Shown: piece by piece, positions 19,618 through 29,656 of the stretch
Layout of the letters: each line of letters opens with the position of its first letter
Position numbering within the stretch: position 1 is the stretch's first letter
Assembly: GCF_002848345.1 (NCBI RefSeq)
Contig: NZ_CP025429.1
Span: forward strand, 4,402,001 to 4,466,000
Direction of reading: 5' to 3'
DNA length: 64,000 nt
Origin: Chromobacterium sp. ATCC 53434
GTDB lineage: Bacteria; Pseudomonadota; Gammaproteobacteria; Burkholderiales; Chromobacteriaceae
The notes under the pieces: generated by a model
What the model saw: the letters and a program-made list of their open reading frames with translations, nothing else
Databases searched by the model: none
What the model was told of the DNA's origin: nothing
Program-made: the position numbers and the translations under genes

Positions 19618-21369
19618 TTAGAAATCCACCGGAACCGGGGTCGATTCCGGCAATAAAGTGTTGTTGGATGGCTCGTCCGGCGTGACGTTCAATATGCGCA
19701 GCGCGCCGCCCGCCACCTGCGAGAACACCGGGGCCGACACGGCGCCGCCGTAATACTTGCCCGCCGTGGGTTCGTCTATCATCACCGTCACGATCACCCT
19801 GGGCGCGTGGCCCGGCGCGAAGCCCATGAACAGCGCGCGGTGCTTGTTGGCCACATAGCTGCGGCCCTCCAGCTTGCGCGCGGTGCCGCTCTTGCCGCCT
19901 ATGCTGTAGCCGATGATGCGGCCGCCGACGGCGCCGCCGCCCGGCTGGCTGTTGGCGATCAGCAGGTCGCGCATCTCGTGCGCGGTCTTCTCGTTGAGCA
20001 CCCGCTTGCCCGGCATCGGATTCGACGTCTTGTACAGCGAGATCGGCAGCATCACGCCGTCGTTGGCGAAAATGGTGTAGGCGCGCGCCATCTGGATCAG
20101 GCTGACCGACAGGCCGTAGCCGAAGGACATCGTCGCCTGCTCGATCGGGCGCCACTTGTGCCAGTCGCGCAGCCGGCCGCTGGCCTCGCCGGGGAAGCCG
20201 GTTTCCGGCGCGCGGCCGAAGCCCAGCGCGTCGTAATGCTTCCAGGACTCTTCCGGGCTGTTCATCAGCGCCAGCTTGCTGGTGCCGACGTTGGACGACT
20301 TCTGGATGATGCCGAGAATGTCCAGGCTGGGACGCGGCGCCACGTCGCGTATCGTCGCCGGCCCTATCATGTAAGTGCGGGTATCCAGCACGGTGTTCAG
20401 ATTGGCCTTGCCGTGCTCCAGCGCCAGCGAGATCGACAGCGGCTTCATCGTCGAACCGGGCTCGAACAAGTCGATCACGCCGCGGTTGCGCATCATCTCC
20501 GGCGTCACGCCGACGCGGTTGTTCGGGTTGAACGACGGATAATTGGCCAGCGCCAGCAATTCGCCGGTCTTGGCGTCCAGCACCACCACGCTGCCGGCCT
20601 TGGCCTTGTTGGCCTCCACCGCGGCCTTGATCTCGCGGTAGGCCAGGTACTGGATGCGGTGGTCCACCGCCAGCGCCAGCTTCTGGCCGTCGCGCGGCGG
20701 CTCGATGGCGGCGACGTCCTCGATGATGTGGCCGCGTCTGTCCTTCAGCACCACCCGGCGGCCGTCCTTGCCCGCCAGCATCTTCTCGCGGGCCAGCTCG
20801 ACGCCTTCCTGGCCCTTGCCGTCCACGCCGGTGAAGCCGATGATGTGCGACACGATCTCGCCGGCCGGGTAGAAGCGGCGGTATTCCTGCTGCTTGGCGA
20901 TGCCGGGTATGCCCAGCGCCATCACCTTGTCGGCCTGCTCCGGACTGATCTGGCGCTTGATGTAGACGAATTCCTTCTTGCGGTCGGACAGCTTGGCCGA
21001 CAGCTCCTCCGGCGACAGGTCCAGCAGGCCGGCCAGCTCGCGCAGCTTGGCCGGCGGCACCGGCTCCATGTCGGTCGGACTGGCCCAGATGGTCTGCACC
21101 GGCGAGCTGATCGCCAGCGGCTCGCCGTTGCGGTCGGTGATCACGCCGCGGTTGGCTTCCAGCGTCAGCGTGCGGCGGAAACGCGCCTCGCCCTGGTTCT
21201 GCAGGAAGTCCTGCTGCACCACCTGCAGATAGACCGCGCGGCCGATCAGCGCCAGGAACAGCAGCGCGAGCACCAGCAGCACGCAGCGCACGCGGGTGCT
21301 GGTCATCCGCAGCGCCGGGCTGGCCGGCACCGGGCGGGTGCGCACGCTGTAACTGGAACCGGCGCGCAT
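19618..21369 (-). CDS. ftsI: Septal transpeptidase FtsI (PBP3)
   Basis: Class B penicillin-binding protein that crosslinks septal peptidoglycan. The 583-residue protein has a short cytoplasmic tail, one membrane helix (about residues 27-48), a pedestal domain, then the transpeptidase domain with the active-site STMK (in EPGSTMKPLS), SSN (KSSNVGTSK) and KSG (GKSGTARK) motifs. Its ATG shares one base with the ftsL stop codon. Confidence 0.97.
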   Translation of the reverse strand: MRAGSSYSVRTRPVPASPALRMTSTRVRCVLLVLALLFLALIGRAVYLQVVQQDFLQNQGEARFRRTLTLEANRGVITDRNGEPLAISSPVQTIWASPTDMEPVPPAKLRELAGLLDLSPEELSAKLSDRKKEFVYIKRQISPEQADKVMALGIPGIAKQQEYRRFYPAGEIVSHIIGFTGVDGKGQEGVELAREKMLAGKDGRRVVLKDRRGHIIEDVAAIEPPRDGQKLALAVDHRIQYLAYREIKAAVEANKAKAGSVVVLDAKTGELLALANYPSFNPNNRVGVTPEMMRNRGVIDLFEPGSTMKPLSISLALEHGKANLNTVLDTRTYMIGPATIRDVAPRPSLDILGIIQKSSNVGTSKLALMNSPEESWKHYDALGFGRAPETGFPGEASGRLRDWHKWRPIEQATMSFGYGLSVSLIQMARAYTIFANDGVMLPISLYKTSNPMPGKRVLNEKTAHEMRDLLIANSQPGGGAVGGRIIGYSIGGKSGTARKLEGRSYVANKHRALFMGFAPGHAPRVIVTVMIDEPTAGKYYGGAVSAPVFSQVAGGALRILNVTPDEPSNNTLLPESTPVPVDF

Positions 21370-21641
21370 CAGAGCGGCCCTCCCGGTGCGATGACCTGGA
21401 TCTGGCGCGGATCCGGCGTATGCATGCCGAGGCGGGTCGACGCGGCTTTCTCAATCACCGCGTGCGCGCCCCAGGTGCTCTGCTCCAGCTGCAACTGGCC
21501 GAACTCGACCTCCAGTTGCTGGCCCGACTTGGTTTCCTTCTGCAAGTCGCCATAGAGCTTGCGCGACACGTGGGTGGACGTCACCACCGACCAGGCGGAG
21601 AACACCGTCATCACCAACAGCATCGCGTTGAGCTTGTTCAT
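21369..21641 (-). CDS. ftsL: Cell division protein FtsL
   Basis: A 90-residue bitopic protein that forms the FtsQLB complex. It has one N-terminal membrane helix (about residues 4-22) and a periplasmic coiled-coil region ([23 protein letters not shown]). The ATG at 21641 gives a 4-bp overlap with rsmH; an in-frame start six codons earlier lies inside rsmH and is less likely. FtsL is poorly conserved, so the call rests on size, topology and position. Confidence 0.93.
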   Translation of the reverse strand: MNKLNAMLLVMTVFSAWSVVTSTHVSRKLYGDLQKETKSGQQLEVEFGQLQLEQSTWGAHAVIEKAASTRLGMHTPDPRQIQVIAPGGPL

Positions 21642-22600
21642 GCGTCGCCCTCCCGCCACGGCGCCGCCGTGCGCTCGGCGACGCGCATGATGGCGCTGCG
21701 GGCGCGCGGGTTCTCACGCACCTCCTCGTCGCCGGAGCGGATCGCCTTGCCCACCAGCGCGATCGGCGGCTTGGCCATGTCGGCCGCGCGCACCATCGCC
21801 CAGGCCGGCAGCTTTTCCTCGCTGCTGACGTCGCGCAGGTAGAGCTTGACGATGCGGTCCTCCAGCGAGTGGAAGCTGATCACCGCCAGCCGGCCGCCTT
21901 CGTTCAGTAGCCGCGCCGCCTGCGGCAACACCGCCGTCAGCTCGTCCAGCTCGCGGTTCACAAAGATCCGGATCGCCTGGAAGGTGCGCGTGGCCGGATC
22001 CTGGCCCGGTTCGCGAGTACGGACGTTTTGCCCAACGAGCACAGCGAGCTCGCGGGTGGTCGTGATGGGAGTTTCCCCCCGTTGCGCAACAATGGCTGCT
22101 GCGATCTTGCGAGCAAACCGCTCTTCACCATAAGTCTTGATGACCTCTCTGATATCGGCCTCATCGGCCGTTGCCAACCACTCGGCGGCCGTCATGCCGC
22201 GGGTGGTATCCATGCGCATGTCCAGCGGCGCGTCGAAACGGAAGCTGAAACCGCGGCTGCCGTCGTCTATCTGCGGCGACGACACGCCCAGATCCATCAA
22301 CACGCCGTCGACGCCGGCCACGCCGAGGCGGGCCAGCTCGGACGACAGCGTCTCGAAACCGTTGTGCACAATGCTGAAGCGGGCGTCGTCGGCGGCCAGC
22401 CGCTCGGCGACGGCGATGGCCTGCGGATCCTTGTCGAAGGCGATCAGCCGGCCCGACGGGCCGAGCTTCGACAGGATCAGCCGGCTGTGGCCTCCGCGCC
22501 CGAAGGTGCAGTCGACGTAGACGCCATCGGGGCGGATGGCCAGCGCGTCGACCGCTTCGGTCAGCAATACCGTGCGATGCACGAAGGTGGGGGTGCTCAC
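21638..22600 (-). CDS. rsmH: 16S rRNA (cytosine(1402)-N4)-methyltransferase RsmH
   Basis: SAM-dependent methyltransferase acting on C1402 of 16S rRNA in the P site (formerly MraW). A GTG start at 22600 gives 320 residues beginning with [19 protein letters not shown], the family N-terminus, and a 4-bp overlap with mraZ. The SAM motif [22 protein letters not shown], and [17 protein letters not shown] are visible. The open frame upstream of GTG only shadows mraZ. Confidence 0.96.
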   Translation of the reverse strand: MSTPTFVHRTVLLTEAVDALAIRPDGVYVDCTFGRGGHSRLILSKLGPSGRLIAFDKDPQAIAVAERLAADDARFSIVHNGFETLSSELARLGVAGVDGVLMDLGVSSPQIDDGSRGFSFRFDAPLDMRMDTTRGMTAAEWLATADEADIREVIKTYGEERFARKIAAAIVAQRGETPITTTRELAVLVGQNVRTREPGQDPATRTFQAIRIFVNRELDELTAVLPQAARLLNEGGRLAVISFHSLEDRIVKLYLRDVSSEEKLPAWAMVRAADMAKPPIALVGKAIRSGDEEVRENPRARSAIMRVAERTAAPWREGDA

Positions 22601-23043
22601 AGCGTGAAATCTCCAAGGTGTTGCGCCAGGTCGGCCTGATCGATCGCCAGCGCGTCGGCGGTCTGGCTGTCCCATTCCTCGGCATTCCACAATTCGAAGC
22701 GGTTGCCCATGCCTACCAGGGCAACGTCCTTGTCCAGCGCGGTCAGTTCGCGCAGGCGGGCCGGCAGCAGCACGCGGCCGGCGGAGTCCATCTCCAGCGT
22801 CTCGGCATGGCCGAGCACCAGTCGTTGATAGCGTTTCAGGGTGGGATTGCCGGTGGGAAGGGCCAGCAGACGGGCCTCGACCGGGCGCCAATTGGGTTCG
22901 GGATACAGCAGCAGATGGTCTTGGGATTCGAGGGTGACGATCAACTTGTGGCCGAAAGCGGACAGCAGCGTCTCGCGGTGCTTGGCCGGAATAGCCAAGC
23001 GCCCCTTGCTATCGAGAGACAAGATACTGACGCCACCAATCAT
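22597..23043 (-). CDS. mraZ: Transcriptional regulator MraZ
   Basis: First gene of the dcw cluster. It encodes a 148-residue AbrB/SpoVT-like DNA-binding protein with two tandem MraZ domains (about residues 5-50 and 75-125), each with the DSKGRLAIP / DSAGRVLLP type signature. In E. coli MraZ represses its own promoter by binding spaced TGGG repeats; matching repeats lie just upstream here. The ribosome site before the ATG is weak (AGCGGG). Confidence 0.96.
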   Translation of the reverse strand: MIGGVSILSLDSKGRLAIPAKHRETLLSAFGHKLIVTLESQDHLLLYPEPNWRPVEARLLALPTGNPTLKRYQRLVLGHAETLEMDSAGRVLLPARLRELTALDKDVALVGMGNRFELWNAEEWDSQTADALAIDQADLAQHLGDFTL

Positions 23044-23090
23044 GATTTGAACCCGCTGACCGAGAAAACAGAGCCGTCGCTCCGGGGGGC

Positions 23091-23130
23091 AGTTACCCCA
23101 CTTTCACCCACTTTACCCCACTTTTCGCCA
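23091..23130 (-). promoter_or_regulatory. Four MraZ-binding boxes
   Basis: Read on the minus strand, four TGG[G/C]G units follow each other at an exact 10-bp period, ending at 23130, 23120, 23110 and 23100, with A-rich spacers (for example TGGGGTAAAG). This is the MraZ-box arrangement known from E. coli (TGGGN with 5-nt spacers). The first unit overlaps the -10 element, so binding would block RNA polymerase. Confidence 0.88.
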
Positions 23131-23158
23131 CTATAAGAAAGAACGGCCCCACGGTCAA
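23130..23158 (-). promoter_or_regulatory. dcw cluster promoter upstream of mraZ
   Basis: On the minus strand, TTGACC (23153-23158) and TATAGT (23130-23135) are separated by exactly 17 bp, a near-consensus sigma-70 promoter. The expected start would be near 23123, giving an untranslated leader of about 80 nt that contains the MraZ boxes. Confidence 0.8.
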
Positions 23159-23383
23159 CATCGGAATTCCCTAATTCGCCTTTTGCGACAATGACTTACG
23201 GACAGGCATAAAAATGGAATCCCTGATAAATCAGCAACTTAAAATCAACGATGAAAGTGGGACATGAATATCGGGCATCGCGGCGGGGGCGGCGTGGCGG
23301 CAATCATTAGCGCTGGAACTGTTTGAACCACAAGCATCTTTAAGAAAAGCAACAAATTACCGGCGACAAACCACCGGGTGTAT
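23159..23383. other. Non-coding spacer upstream of the dcw promoter
   Basis: Between the mraZ promoter and the gatB terminator I see no ORF worth reporting. The stretch is more AT-rich than the genes and holds one isolated plus-strand GAAAGTGGGA near 23250 that resembles a single MraZ box. Confidence 0.5.
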
Positions 23384-23385
23384 TT

Positions 23386-23419
23386 AAAAAACGACATGGC
23401 GGCCATTGCGGCCGCCATG
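23386..23419 (-). terminator. Rho-independent terminator of gatB
   Basis: A 10-bp perfect stem (23395-23404 with 23410-23419) and 5-nt loop is followed on the minus strand by TCGTTTTTT. It lies about 20 bp after the gatB stop codon and should end the gatCAB transcript. Confidence 0.88.
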
Positions 23420-23439
23420 CGCGTTTTCCAGACTCCGGT

Positions 23440-24867
23440 TTAAAGCAGCTTCTGGCGCAGGATATCCTGCACTTGCGCCGGATTGGCCTTGCCCTTGGAC
23501 GCCTTCATCACCTGGCCAGCCAGCGCGTTCAGCGCCTTTTCCTTGCCGGCGCGGAATTCCTCCACCGCCTTCGGATTGGCTGCGATCGCCTCTTCCACCA
23601 TCTTCTCGATGGCGCCGACGTCGGACACCTGCTTCAGGCCGTCGCGCTCGATGATGGCGTCGGCCGACAGATCGCTGTCCCACAGCGCCTCGAACACCTG
23701 CTTGGCCAGCTTGCTGGACAAGGTGTTGTCGGCGATGCGGACCAGCAGGCCGGACAGGCGCTCCACCGAAATCGGGCAGTCGGCGATGTCGGCGCCGTCG
23801 CGGTTCAGTCGCGCGGCGATCTCGCCGTTGATCCAGTTGGCGGCCAGCTTGCCGTGGCCGGACGCCTTGGCGGCGGCCTCGAAGTATTGCGCCTGCTTGA
23901 GGCTGGACGTCAGCAGCGCCGCGTCGTAGGCCGACACGCCGTAGCTTTCGATGAAGCGGGCCTGCATCGCGGCCGGCAGCTCCGGCATCTCGCCCTTGAT
24001 GCGGGCGATCTGCTCGTCGGAGATGCGCACCGGCAGCAGGTCCGGATCCGGGAAGTAGCGGTAGTCGTGCGCGTCTTCCTTGCTGCGCATCATCCGCGTC
24101 TCGCCGGTGTCCGGATCGAACAGCACGGTGGCCTGCTGAATCTTGCCGCCGTCTTCCAGCGTGTCGATCTGCCACTGGATCTCGTACTTGGCGGCCTGCT
24201 CCAGGAAGCGGAAAGAGTTCAGGTTCTTGATCTCGCGGCGGGTGCCGAAGGCCTGCTGGCCTTCCGGGCGCACCGACACGTTGACGTCCATGCGGAAGCT
24301 GCCTTCCTGCATGTTTCCGTCGCAGATGCCCAGCCAAGTCACCAGCGAGTACAAGGCCTTGACGTAGGCCAGCGCCTCGTCGACCGAACGCATGTCGGGC
24401 TCGGACACCACTTCCAGCAGCGGCGTGCCGGCGCGGTTCAGGTCGATGCCGGACAGGCCCTGGAAGTCTTCGTGCAGGCTCTTGCCGGCGTCTTCTTCCA
24501 TATGGGCGCGGGTCACGCCTATCACCTTCTCCTGATCGCCGACCAGGATCTTCAACCGGCCATGCTCGACGATGGGCAGTTCCATCTGGCTGATCTGGTA
24601 GCCCTTCGGGAGGTCGGGATAGAAGTAGTTCTTGCGGGCGAACACGTTCTTCTGGTTGATGCCGGCGTCCAGCGCCAGGCCCAGGCGGATCGCCTTGTCC
24701 ACCACCGCGCGGTTCAGTACCGGCAGCACGCCGGGCAGCGCCAGCTCCACCGCGGAAGCCTGGGTGTTCGGCTCGGCGCCGAAGGCGGTGCTGGAGCCGG
24801 AGAAAATCTTGGAGACGGTATTGAGCTGCACGTGCACCTCGATACCGATGACGACTTCCCATTTCAT
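23440..24867 (-). CDS. gatB: Asp/Glu-tRNA amidotransferase subunit B
   Basis: The tRNA-binding kinase subunit of GatCAB, which activates the misacylated Glu-tRNA(Gln) or Asp-tRNA(Asn) for amidation. The ATG at 24867 (475 residues, starting [16 protein letters not shown]) fits the family N-terminus and has AAGGA 10 bp upstream; a start seven codons earlier (24888) is possible. The N-terminal catalytic cradle, the NRAGTPLLE segment and a C-terminal YqeY-like tail ([14 protein letters not shown]) are visible. Confidence 0.96.
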   Translation of the reverse strand: MKWEVVIGIEVHVQLNTVSKIFSGSSTAFGAEPNTQASAVELALPGVLPVLNRAVVDKAIRLGLALDAGINQKNVFARKNYFYPDLPKGYQISQMELPIVEHGRLKILVGDQEKVIGVTRAHMEEDAGKSLHEDFQGLSGIDLNRAGTPLLEVVSEPDMRSVDEALAYVKALYSLVTWLGICDGNMQEGSFRMDVNVSVRPEGQQAFGTRREIKNLNSFRFLEQAAKYEIQWQIDTLEDGGKIQQATVLFDPDTGETRMMRSKEDAHDYRYFPDPDLLPVRISDEQIARIKGEMPELPAAMQARFIESYGVSAYDAALLTSSLKQAQYFEAAAKASGHGKLAANWINGEIAARLNRDGADIADCPISVERLSGLLVRIADNTLSSKLAKQVFEALWDSDLSADAIIERDGLKQVSDVGAIEKMVEEAIAANPKAVEEFRAGKEKALNALAGQVMKASKGKANPAQVQDILRQKLL

Positions 24868-25000
24868 GGTCGGAAAATCCTTATTCATGCCAGGACGCAG
24901 CCAGAGCTGCGCCCTCGAAAACGTAAACTTTCAGTCGGCGTGCGAGCGGCGCGAAGGCAAGCGCGCCCAACGCGGCATTCGCGTCGCGCGGCCGCCGGCG

Positions 25001-26452
25001 TTACAGCGCCGGCGCCTTGGCGTGCCAGTCTGTCGCCTGCTGGAACTGGTGCGCGACGTTCAGCATCTTCGCCTCGGCGAAATAGTCGCCGATGATCTGC
25101 AGGCCGATCGGGCGGCCGTTGGCGGCGAAGCCGGCCGGCACGCTCATGCCGGGCAGGCCGGCCAGGTTGACCGACAGCGTGTAGACGTCGGACAGATACA
25201 TCTGCACCGGGTCGGACGACATCTGGCCCAGATCGAAGGCGGCGGTCGGCGCCACCGGTCCCAGAATCACGTCGCACTGGCCGAAGGCGGCCTTGAAGTC
25301 GTTGGCGATCAGCCTGCGTATCTTCTGCGCCTTGATGTAGTAAGCATCGTAATAGCCGTGGCTCAACACATAGGTGCCGACCATGATGCGACGCTTGACC
25401 TCGTCGCCGAAACCTTCGGCGCGGGTCTTCTCGTACATCTCGACCAGGTCCTTGTAATCGTTGGCGCGATGGCCGTAGCGGACGCCGTCGTAGCGCGACA
25501 GATTGGTCGAGGCCTCGGCCGGCGCGATCACGTAATAGGCCGGAATCGACAGCTCGGTGTTCGGCAGGCTGATCTCGACCGCCTCGGCGCCCAGCTTCTT
25601 CAATTCGCTCACCGCATTGTCGACGGCGCGCGCGACGTCGGCGTCCAGACCGGCGGCGAAGTACTCCCTGGGCAGGCCGACCTTCAGTCCGGCCAGCGAG
25701 CGGTTCAGATCGCGGCTGTAGTCCTCCGTGGCGCGCTCCAGGCTGGTGGAGTCGCGCGCGTCGAAGCCGGCCATCACGTTCAGCATCAGCGCGCAGTCCT
25801 CGGCGGTCTGCGCGATCGGGCCGCCCTGGTCCAGCGAGGAGGCGAAGGCCACCATGCCGTAGCGCGACACCGCGCCGTAGGTCGGCTTGATGCCGGTGAC
25901 GCCGCAATGGCTGGCCGGCTGGCGGATCGAGCCGCCGGTATCGGTGGCGGTGGCCACCGGCGTCAGACGCGCGGCGACGGCGGCGGCCGAGCCGCCGGAG
26001 CTGCCGCCCGGAATCGCGTTCAGGTCCCACGGGTTCTTCACGGCGCCGTGGAAGGAATTCTCGTTCGACGAGCCCATCGCGAACTCGTCCATATTCGCGC
26101 GGCCCAGCGTCACCATGCCGGCGGCGGCGCACTGCTCGACCACGTGGGCGCTGTACGGCGAGACGAAGTTGTCCAGCATCTTCGAGCCGCAGCCGGTCTT
26201 CCAGCCTTGCTGGCAGAACAGGTCCTTGTGCACCAGCGGCACGCCGGTCAGCGCGCTGGCGGCGCCGGCGGCGATGCGGGCGTCGGCGGCGGCCGCCTCG
26301 ATCAGCGTCTTCTCGCGATCGACGGTGACGATGGCGTTGAGCCGCGGGTTCAGCGCCTCGATGCGGTCCAGGTACTGGCTGGCCAGCTCCACGCTGGAGA
26401 CCTCTTTGGCCGCCAGCTGTTGCGACAATTGCTTGAGGGTGGCTTGTGTCAT
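25001..26452 (-). CDS. gatA: Asp/Glu-tRNA amidotransferase subunit A
   Basis: Glutaminase subunit of GatCAB, of the amidase signature family. The protein of about 483 residues has the catalytic lysine in [10 protein letters not shown], the glycine-serine-rich [16 protein letters not shown] with the cis-Ser, and the nucleophile serine in [16 protein letters not shown] prefer the ATG at 26452; a TTG three codons earlier is also open. A GC hairpin (24993-25000 with 25007-25014) spans the stop codon. Confidence 0.97.
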   Translation of the reverse strand: MTQATLKQLSQQLAAKEVSSVELASQYLDRIEALNPRLNAIVTVDREKTLIEAAAADARIAAGAASALTGVPLVHKDLFCQQGWKTGCGSKMLDNFVSPYSAHVVEQCAAAGMVTLGRANMDEFAMGSSNENSFHGAVKNPWDLNAIPGGSSGGSAAAVAARLTPVATATDTGGSIRQPASHCGVTGIKPTYGAVSRYGMVAFASSLDQGGPIAQTAEDCALMLNVMAGFDARDSTSLERATEDYSRDLNRSLAGLKVGLPREYFAAGLDADVARAVDNAVSELKKLGAEAVEISLPNTELSIPAYYVIAPAEASTNLSRYDGVRYGHRANDYKDLVEMYEKTRAEGFGDEVKRRIMVGTYVLSHGYYDAYYIKAQKIRRLIANDFKAAFGQCDVILGPVAPTAAFDLGQMSSDPVQMYLSDVYTLSVNLAGLPGMSVPAGFAANGRPIGLQIIGDYFAEAKMLNVAHQFQQATDWHAKAPAL

Positions 26453-26537
26453 TTCGATCAAATCTTGCTATCGGGATAGTCTGGCCCGGCAATCGGCGTC
26501 CCGCTGGGAACCAATCTCGCCGGGGCGGCTCAGAGGC

Positions 26538-26825
26538 TTACTCGATCACTTTGGGAACGAGGAACAGGCCTTTTTCCACCTGCGGCGCAACCGCCTGGAA
26601 AGCCTCGCGCTGATTGGTTTCGGTGACGACGTCTTCGCGCAGCCGCAACGAAACATCCTGCGGATGCGCCATCGGTTCGATGCCGTCGGTGTTGACCGCC
26701 TGCATCTGTTCGATCAGGCCGAAAATATTGTTGAGCTGCTCCGCGGTGGCGGCGATTTCCGCTTCGCCGACCTCGATGCGGGCGAGCTTGGCGATCCGTG
26801 CGACATCCTGGTGCGTCAGCGACAT
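26538..26825 (-). CDS. gatC: Asp/Glu-tRNA amidotransferase subunit C
   Basis: Small subunit that stabilises GatA in the GatCAB complex. The 95-residue length, the N-terminal [17 protein letters not shown] and the [24 protein letters not shown] core are typical. A good ribosome site (GAGGAAG) precedes the ATG. It is the first gene of the gatCAB operon and is divergent from mreB across a 292-bp spacer. Confidence 0.96.
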   Translation of the reverse strand: MSLTHQDVARIAKLARIEVGEAEIAATAEQLNNIFGLIEQMQAVNTDGIEPMAHPQDVSLRLREDVVTETNQREAFQAVAPQVEKGLFLVPKVIE

Positions 26826-28161
<1,336 letters not shown>

Positions 28162-28191
28162 ACTTCCAGCAACGAACTTAACCCGAGCGAA

Positions 28192-28214
28192 CGCCGCGCC
28201 GTCAAGGCGCGGCG
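28192..28214 (+). other. 9-bp GC hairpin between mreB and mreC
   Basis: A perfect 9-bp stem (28192-28200 with 28206-28214) with a 5-nt loop lies 30 bp after the mreB stop codon. Its 3' arm overlaps the purine-rich region just before the mreC start codon. No T tract follows, so it is more likely an mRNA processing, stability or translation-control element than a terminator. Confidence 0.65.
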
Positions 28215-28223
28215 GTTGTGGCC

Positions 28224-29132
28224 ATGGATTTCGCCAACACCCCCAGCTTCTTCCGCTCCGGGCCGCCGCCGGGCGCGCGCCTCGCCATGAGCGTGGTCGC
28301 GTCCATCGCGCTGCTGATAGGCGATAGCCGCTACGGCCTGATGGAACAAGCGCGCGAGGCGCTGTCGCTGGCGCTGTACCCGGTGCAGCGCGCGGTCAAC
28401 CTGCCGGCGCAGGCGATGCGCCACGCCGGCGACTACCTGACCTCGCAGACCGAGCTGAAGCAGGACAACACCGAACTCAGGGCCCGCCAACTGCAGATGT
28501 CGGCGCAGCTGTCGCGGCTGCAGACGTTGGAGCGCGAGCTGAACGAGTTGCGCGCGCTGAACCGCATCCGCGCCCAGCGCGACGACGCGGCCCAGATCGC
28601 CGAGACGCTTTACACCGGCCGCGATCCGTTCTCGTACAAGATCATCATCGACAAGGGCGACGACGCCAAGCTGCAAGCCGGCCAGCCGGTGGTCGACGGC
28701 CAGGGCCTGCTGGGCCAGGTGACCCGCGTGCAGCCGCTGACCGCCGAAGTGACGCTGATCATAGACAAGAACCAGATGGTGCCGGTGATGATAGCCCGCA
28801 CCGGCGAGCGCGCCATCCTGTACGGCTACGGCGGCGGCATCGAGCTGCGCTACCTGCCGCAGAGCTCGGACGTCAAGGAAAACGACCGGGTGGTGACCTC
28901 CGGTCTCGACGGCGTGTTCCCGGAAGGCATCCCGGTGGCGGTAGTCAGCAAGGTCGACCGCAACGCCGGCGCCGCCTTTACCCGCGTCAGCACCCAGCCG
29001 CTGGCCGGCGTGCAGCAGACCCGCTACGTGCTGGTGCTGCAGGCCAGGCAGACGCCGGCGCGTCCGGCGGAACCGCCGGCGCTGCCGGAGAAGAAGACCA
29101 AGGGCGGCAGGAAGGCCGCCGACGAGGAGTAA
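28224..29132 (+). CDS. mreC: Rod shape-determining protein MreC
   Basis: Bitopic periplasmic scaffold of the elongasome that activates PBP2-RodA. The protein of 302 residues (ATG at 28224; a GTG two codons earlier is open) has one membrane helix (about residues 20-38), a coiled coil (about 70-115) and the beta-barrel MreC domain. The Lys-rich C-terminal tail (EKKTKGGRKAADEE) is probably disordered. Confidence 0.95.
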   Translation: MDFANTPSFFRSGPPPGARLAMSVVASIALLIGDSRYGLMEQAREALSLALYPVQRAVNLPAQAMRHAGDYLTSQTELKQDNTELRARQLQMSAQLSRLQTLERELNELRALNRIRAQRDDAAQIAETLYTGRDPFSYKIIIDKGDDAKLQAGQPVVDGQGLLGQVTRVQPLTAEVTLIIDKNQMVPVMIARTGERAILYGYGGGIELRYLPQSSDVKENDRVVTSGLDGVFPEGIPVAVVSKVDRNAGAAFTRVSTQPLAGVQQTRYVLVLQARQTPARPAEPPALPEKKTKGGRKAADEE

Positions 29133-29138
29133 GCCGCG

Positions 29139-29642
29139 ATGTCGTTGGACCGCCCCAAGGAATTGCTCAAGCCGGTCAAGCGCCGCTTCATCATGACCAC
29201 CTTCGTGATCGCGGTGTTGATCGAGCTGGTGCCGCTGCCGCACGGCAGCACGCGCTGGCTGCCGGACTTCATCGGCCTGTTGATACTGTACTGGGTGATC
29301 AATCAGCCGCGACGCGTCAATATCGGCATCGCCTTCATGATGGGCATCGTCGCCGACGTGTCCACCGCCGGCCTGTTCGGCCAGCACGCGCTGGCCTATT
29401 CGGCGACCGCCTTCCTGGCGCTGAGCCGCCAACGCCAGCTGGTGATGTTCAACCTGGGGCAGCAGGCGCTGGTGGTGCTGGGGCTGATGCTGACCAATCA
29501 GCTGATCATGGTGGTGGTGCGGATGCTGACCGGTTCGGCCTTCGTCGGCTGGAGTTATTTCATGCCGCCGTTGATCGGCGCGCTGCTGTGGCCGCTGTTG
29601 ACCAAGCTGATGCTGATTCCCTACCGCCACAATTCGGTATGA
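29139..29642 (+). CDS. mreD: Rod shape-determining protein MreD
   Basis: A 167-residue integral membrane protein of the elongasome with about five membrane helices; its exact role is not known. The WLPDFIGLLILYWV segment, an early proline-rich loop and MMGIVADVSTAGLFGQHAL match the family. It starts 6 bp after mreC and is followed by mrdA after 14 bp. Confidence 0.94.
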   Translation: MSLDRPKELLKPVKRRFIMTTFVIAVLIELVPLPHGSTRWLPDFIGLLILYWVINQPRRVNIGIAFMMGIVADVSTAGLFGQHALAYSATAFLALSRQRQLVMFNLGQQALVVLGLMLTNQLIMVVVRMLTGSAFVGWSYFMPPLIGALLWPLLTKLMLIPYRHNSV

Positions 29643-29656
29643 GATCCGACTGACCC

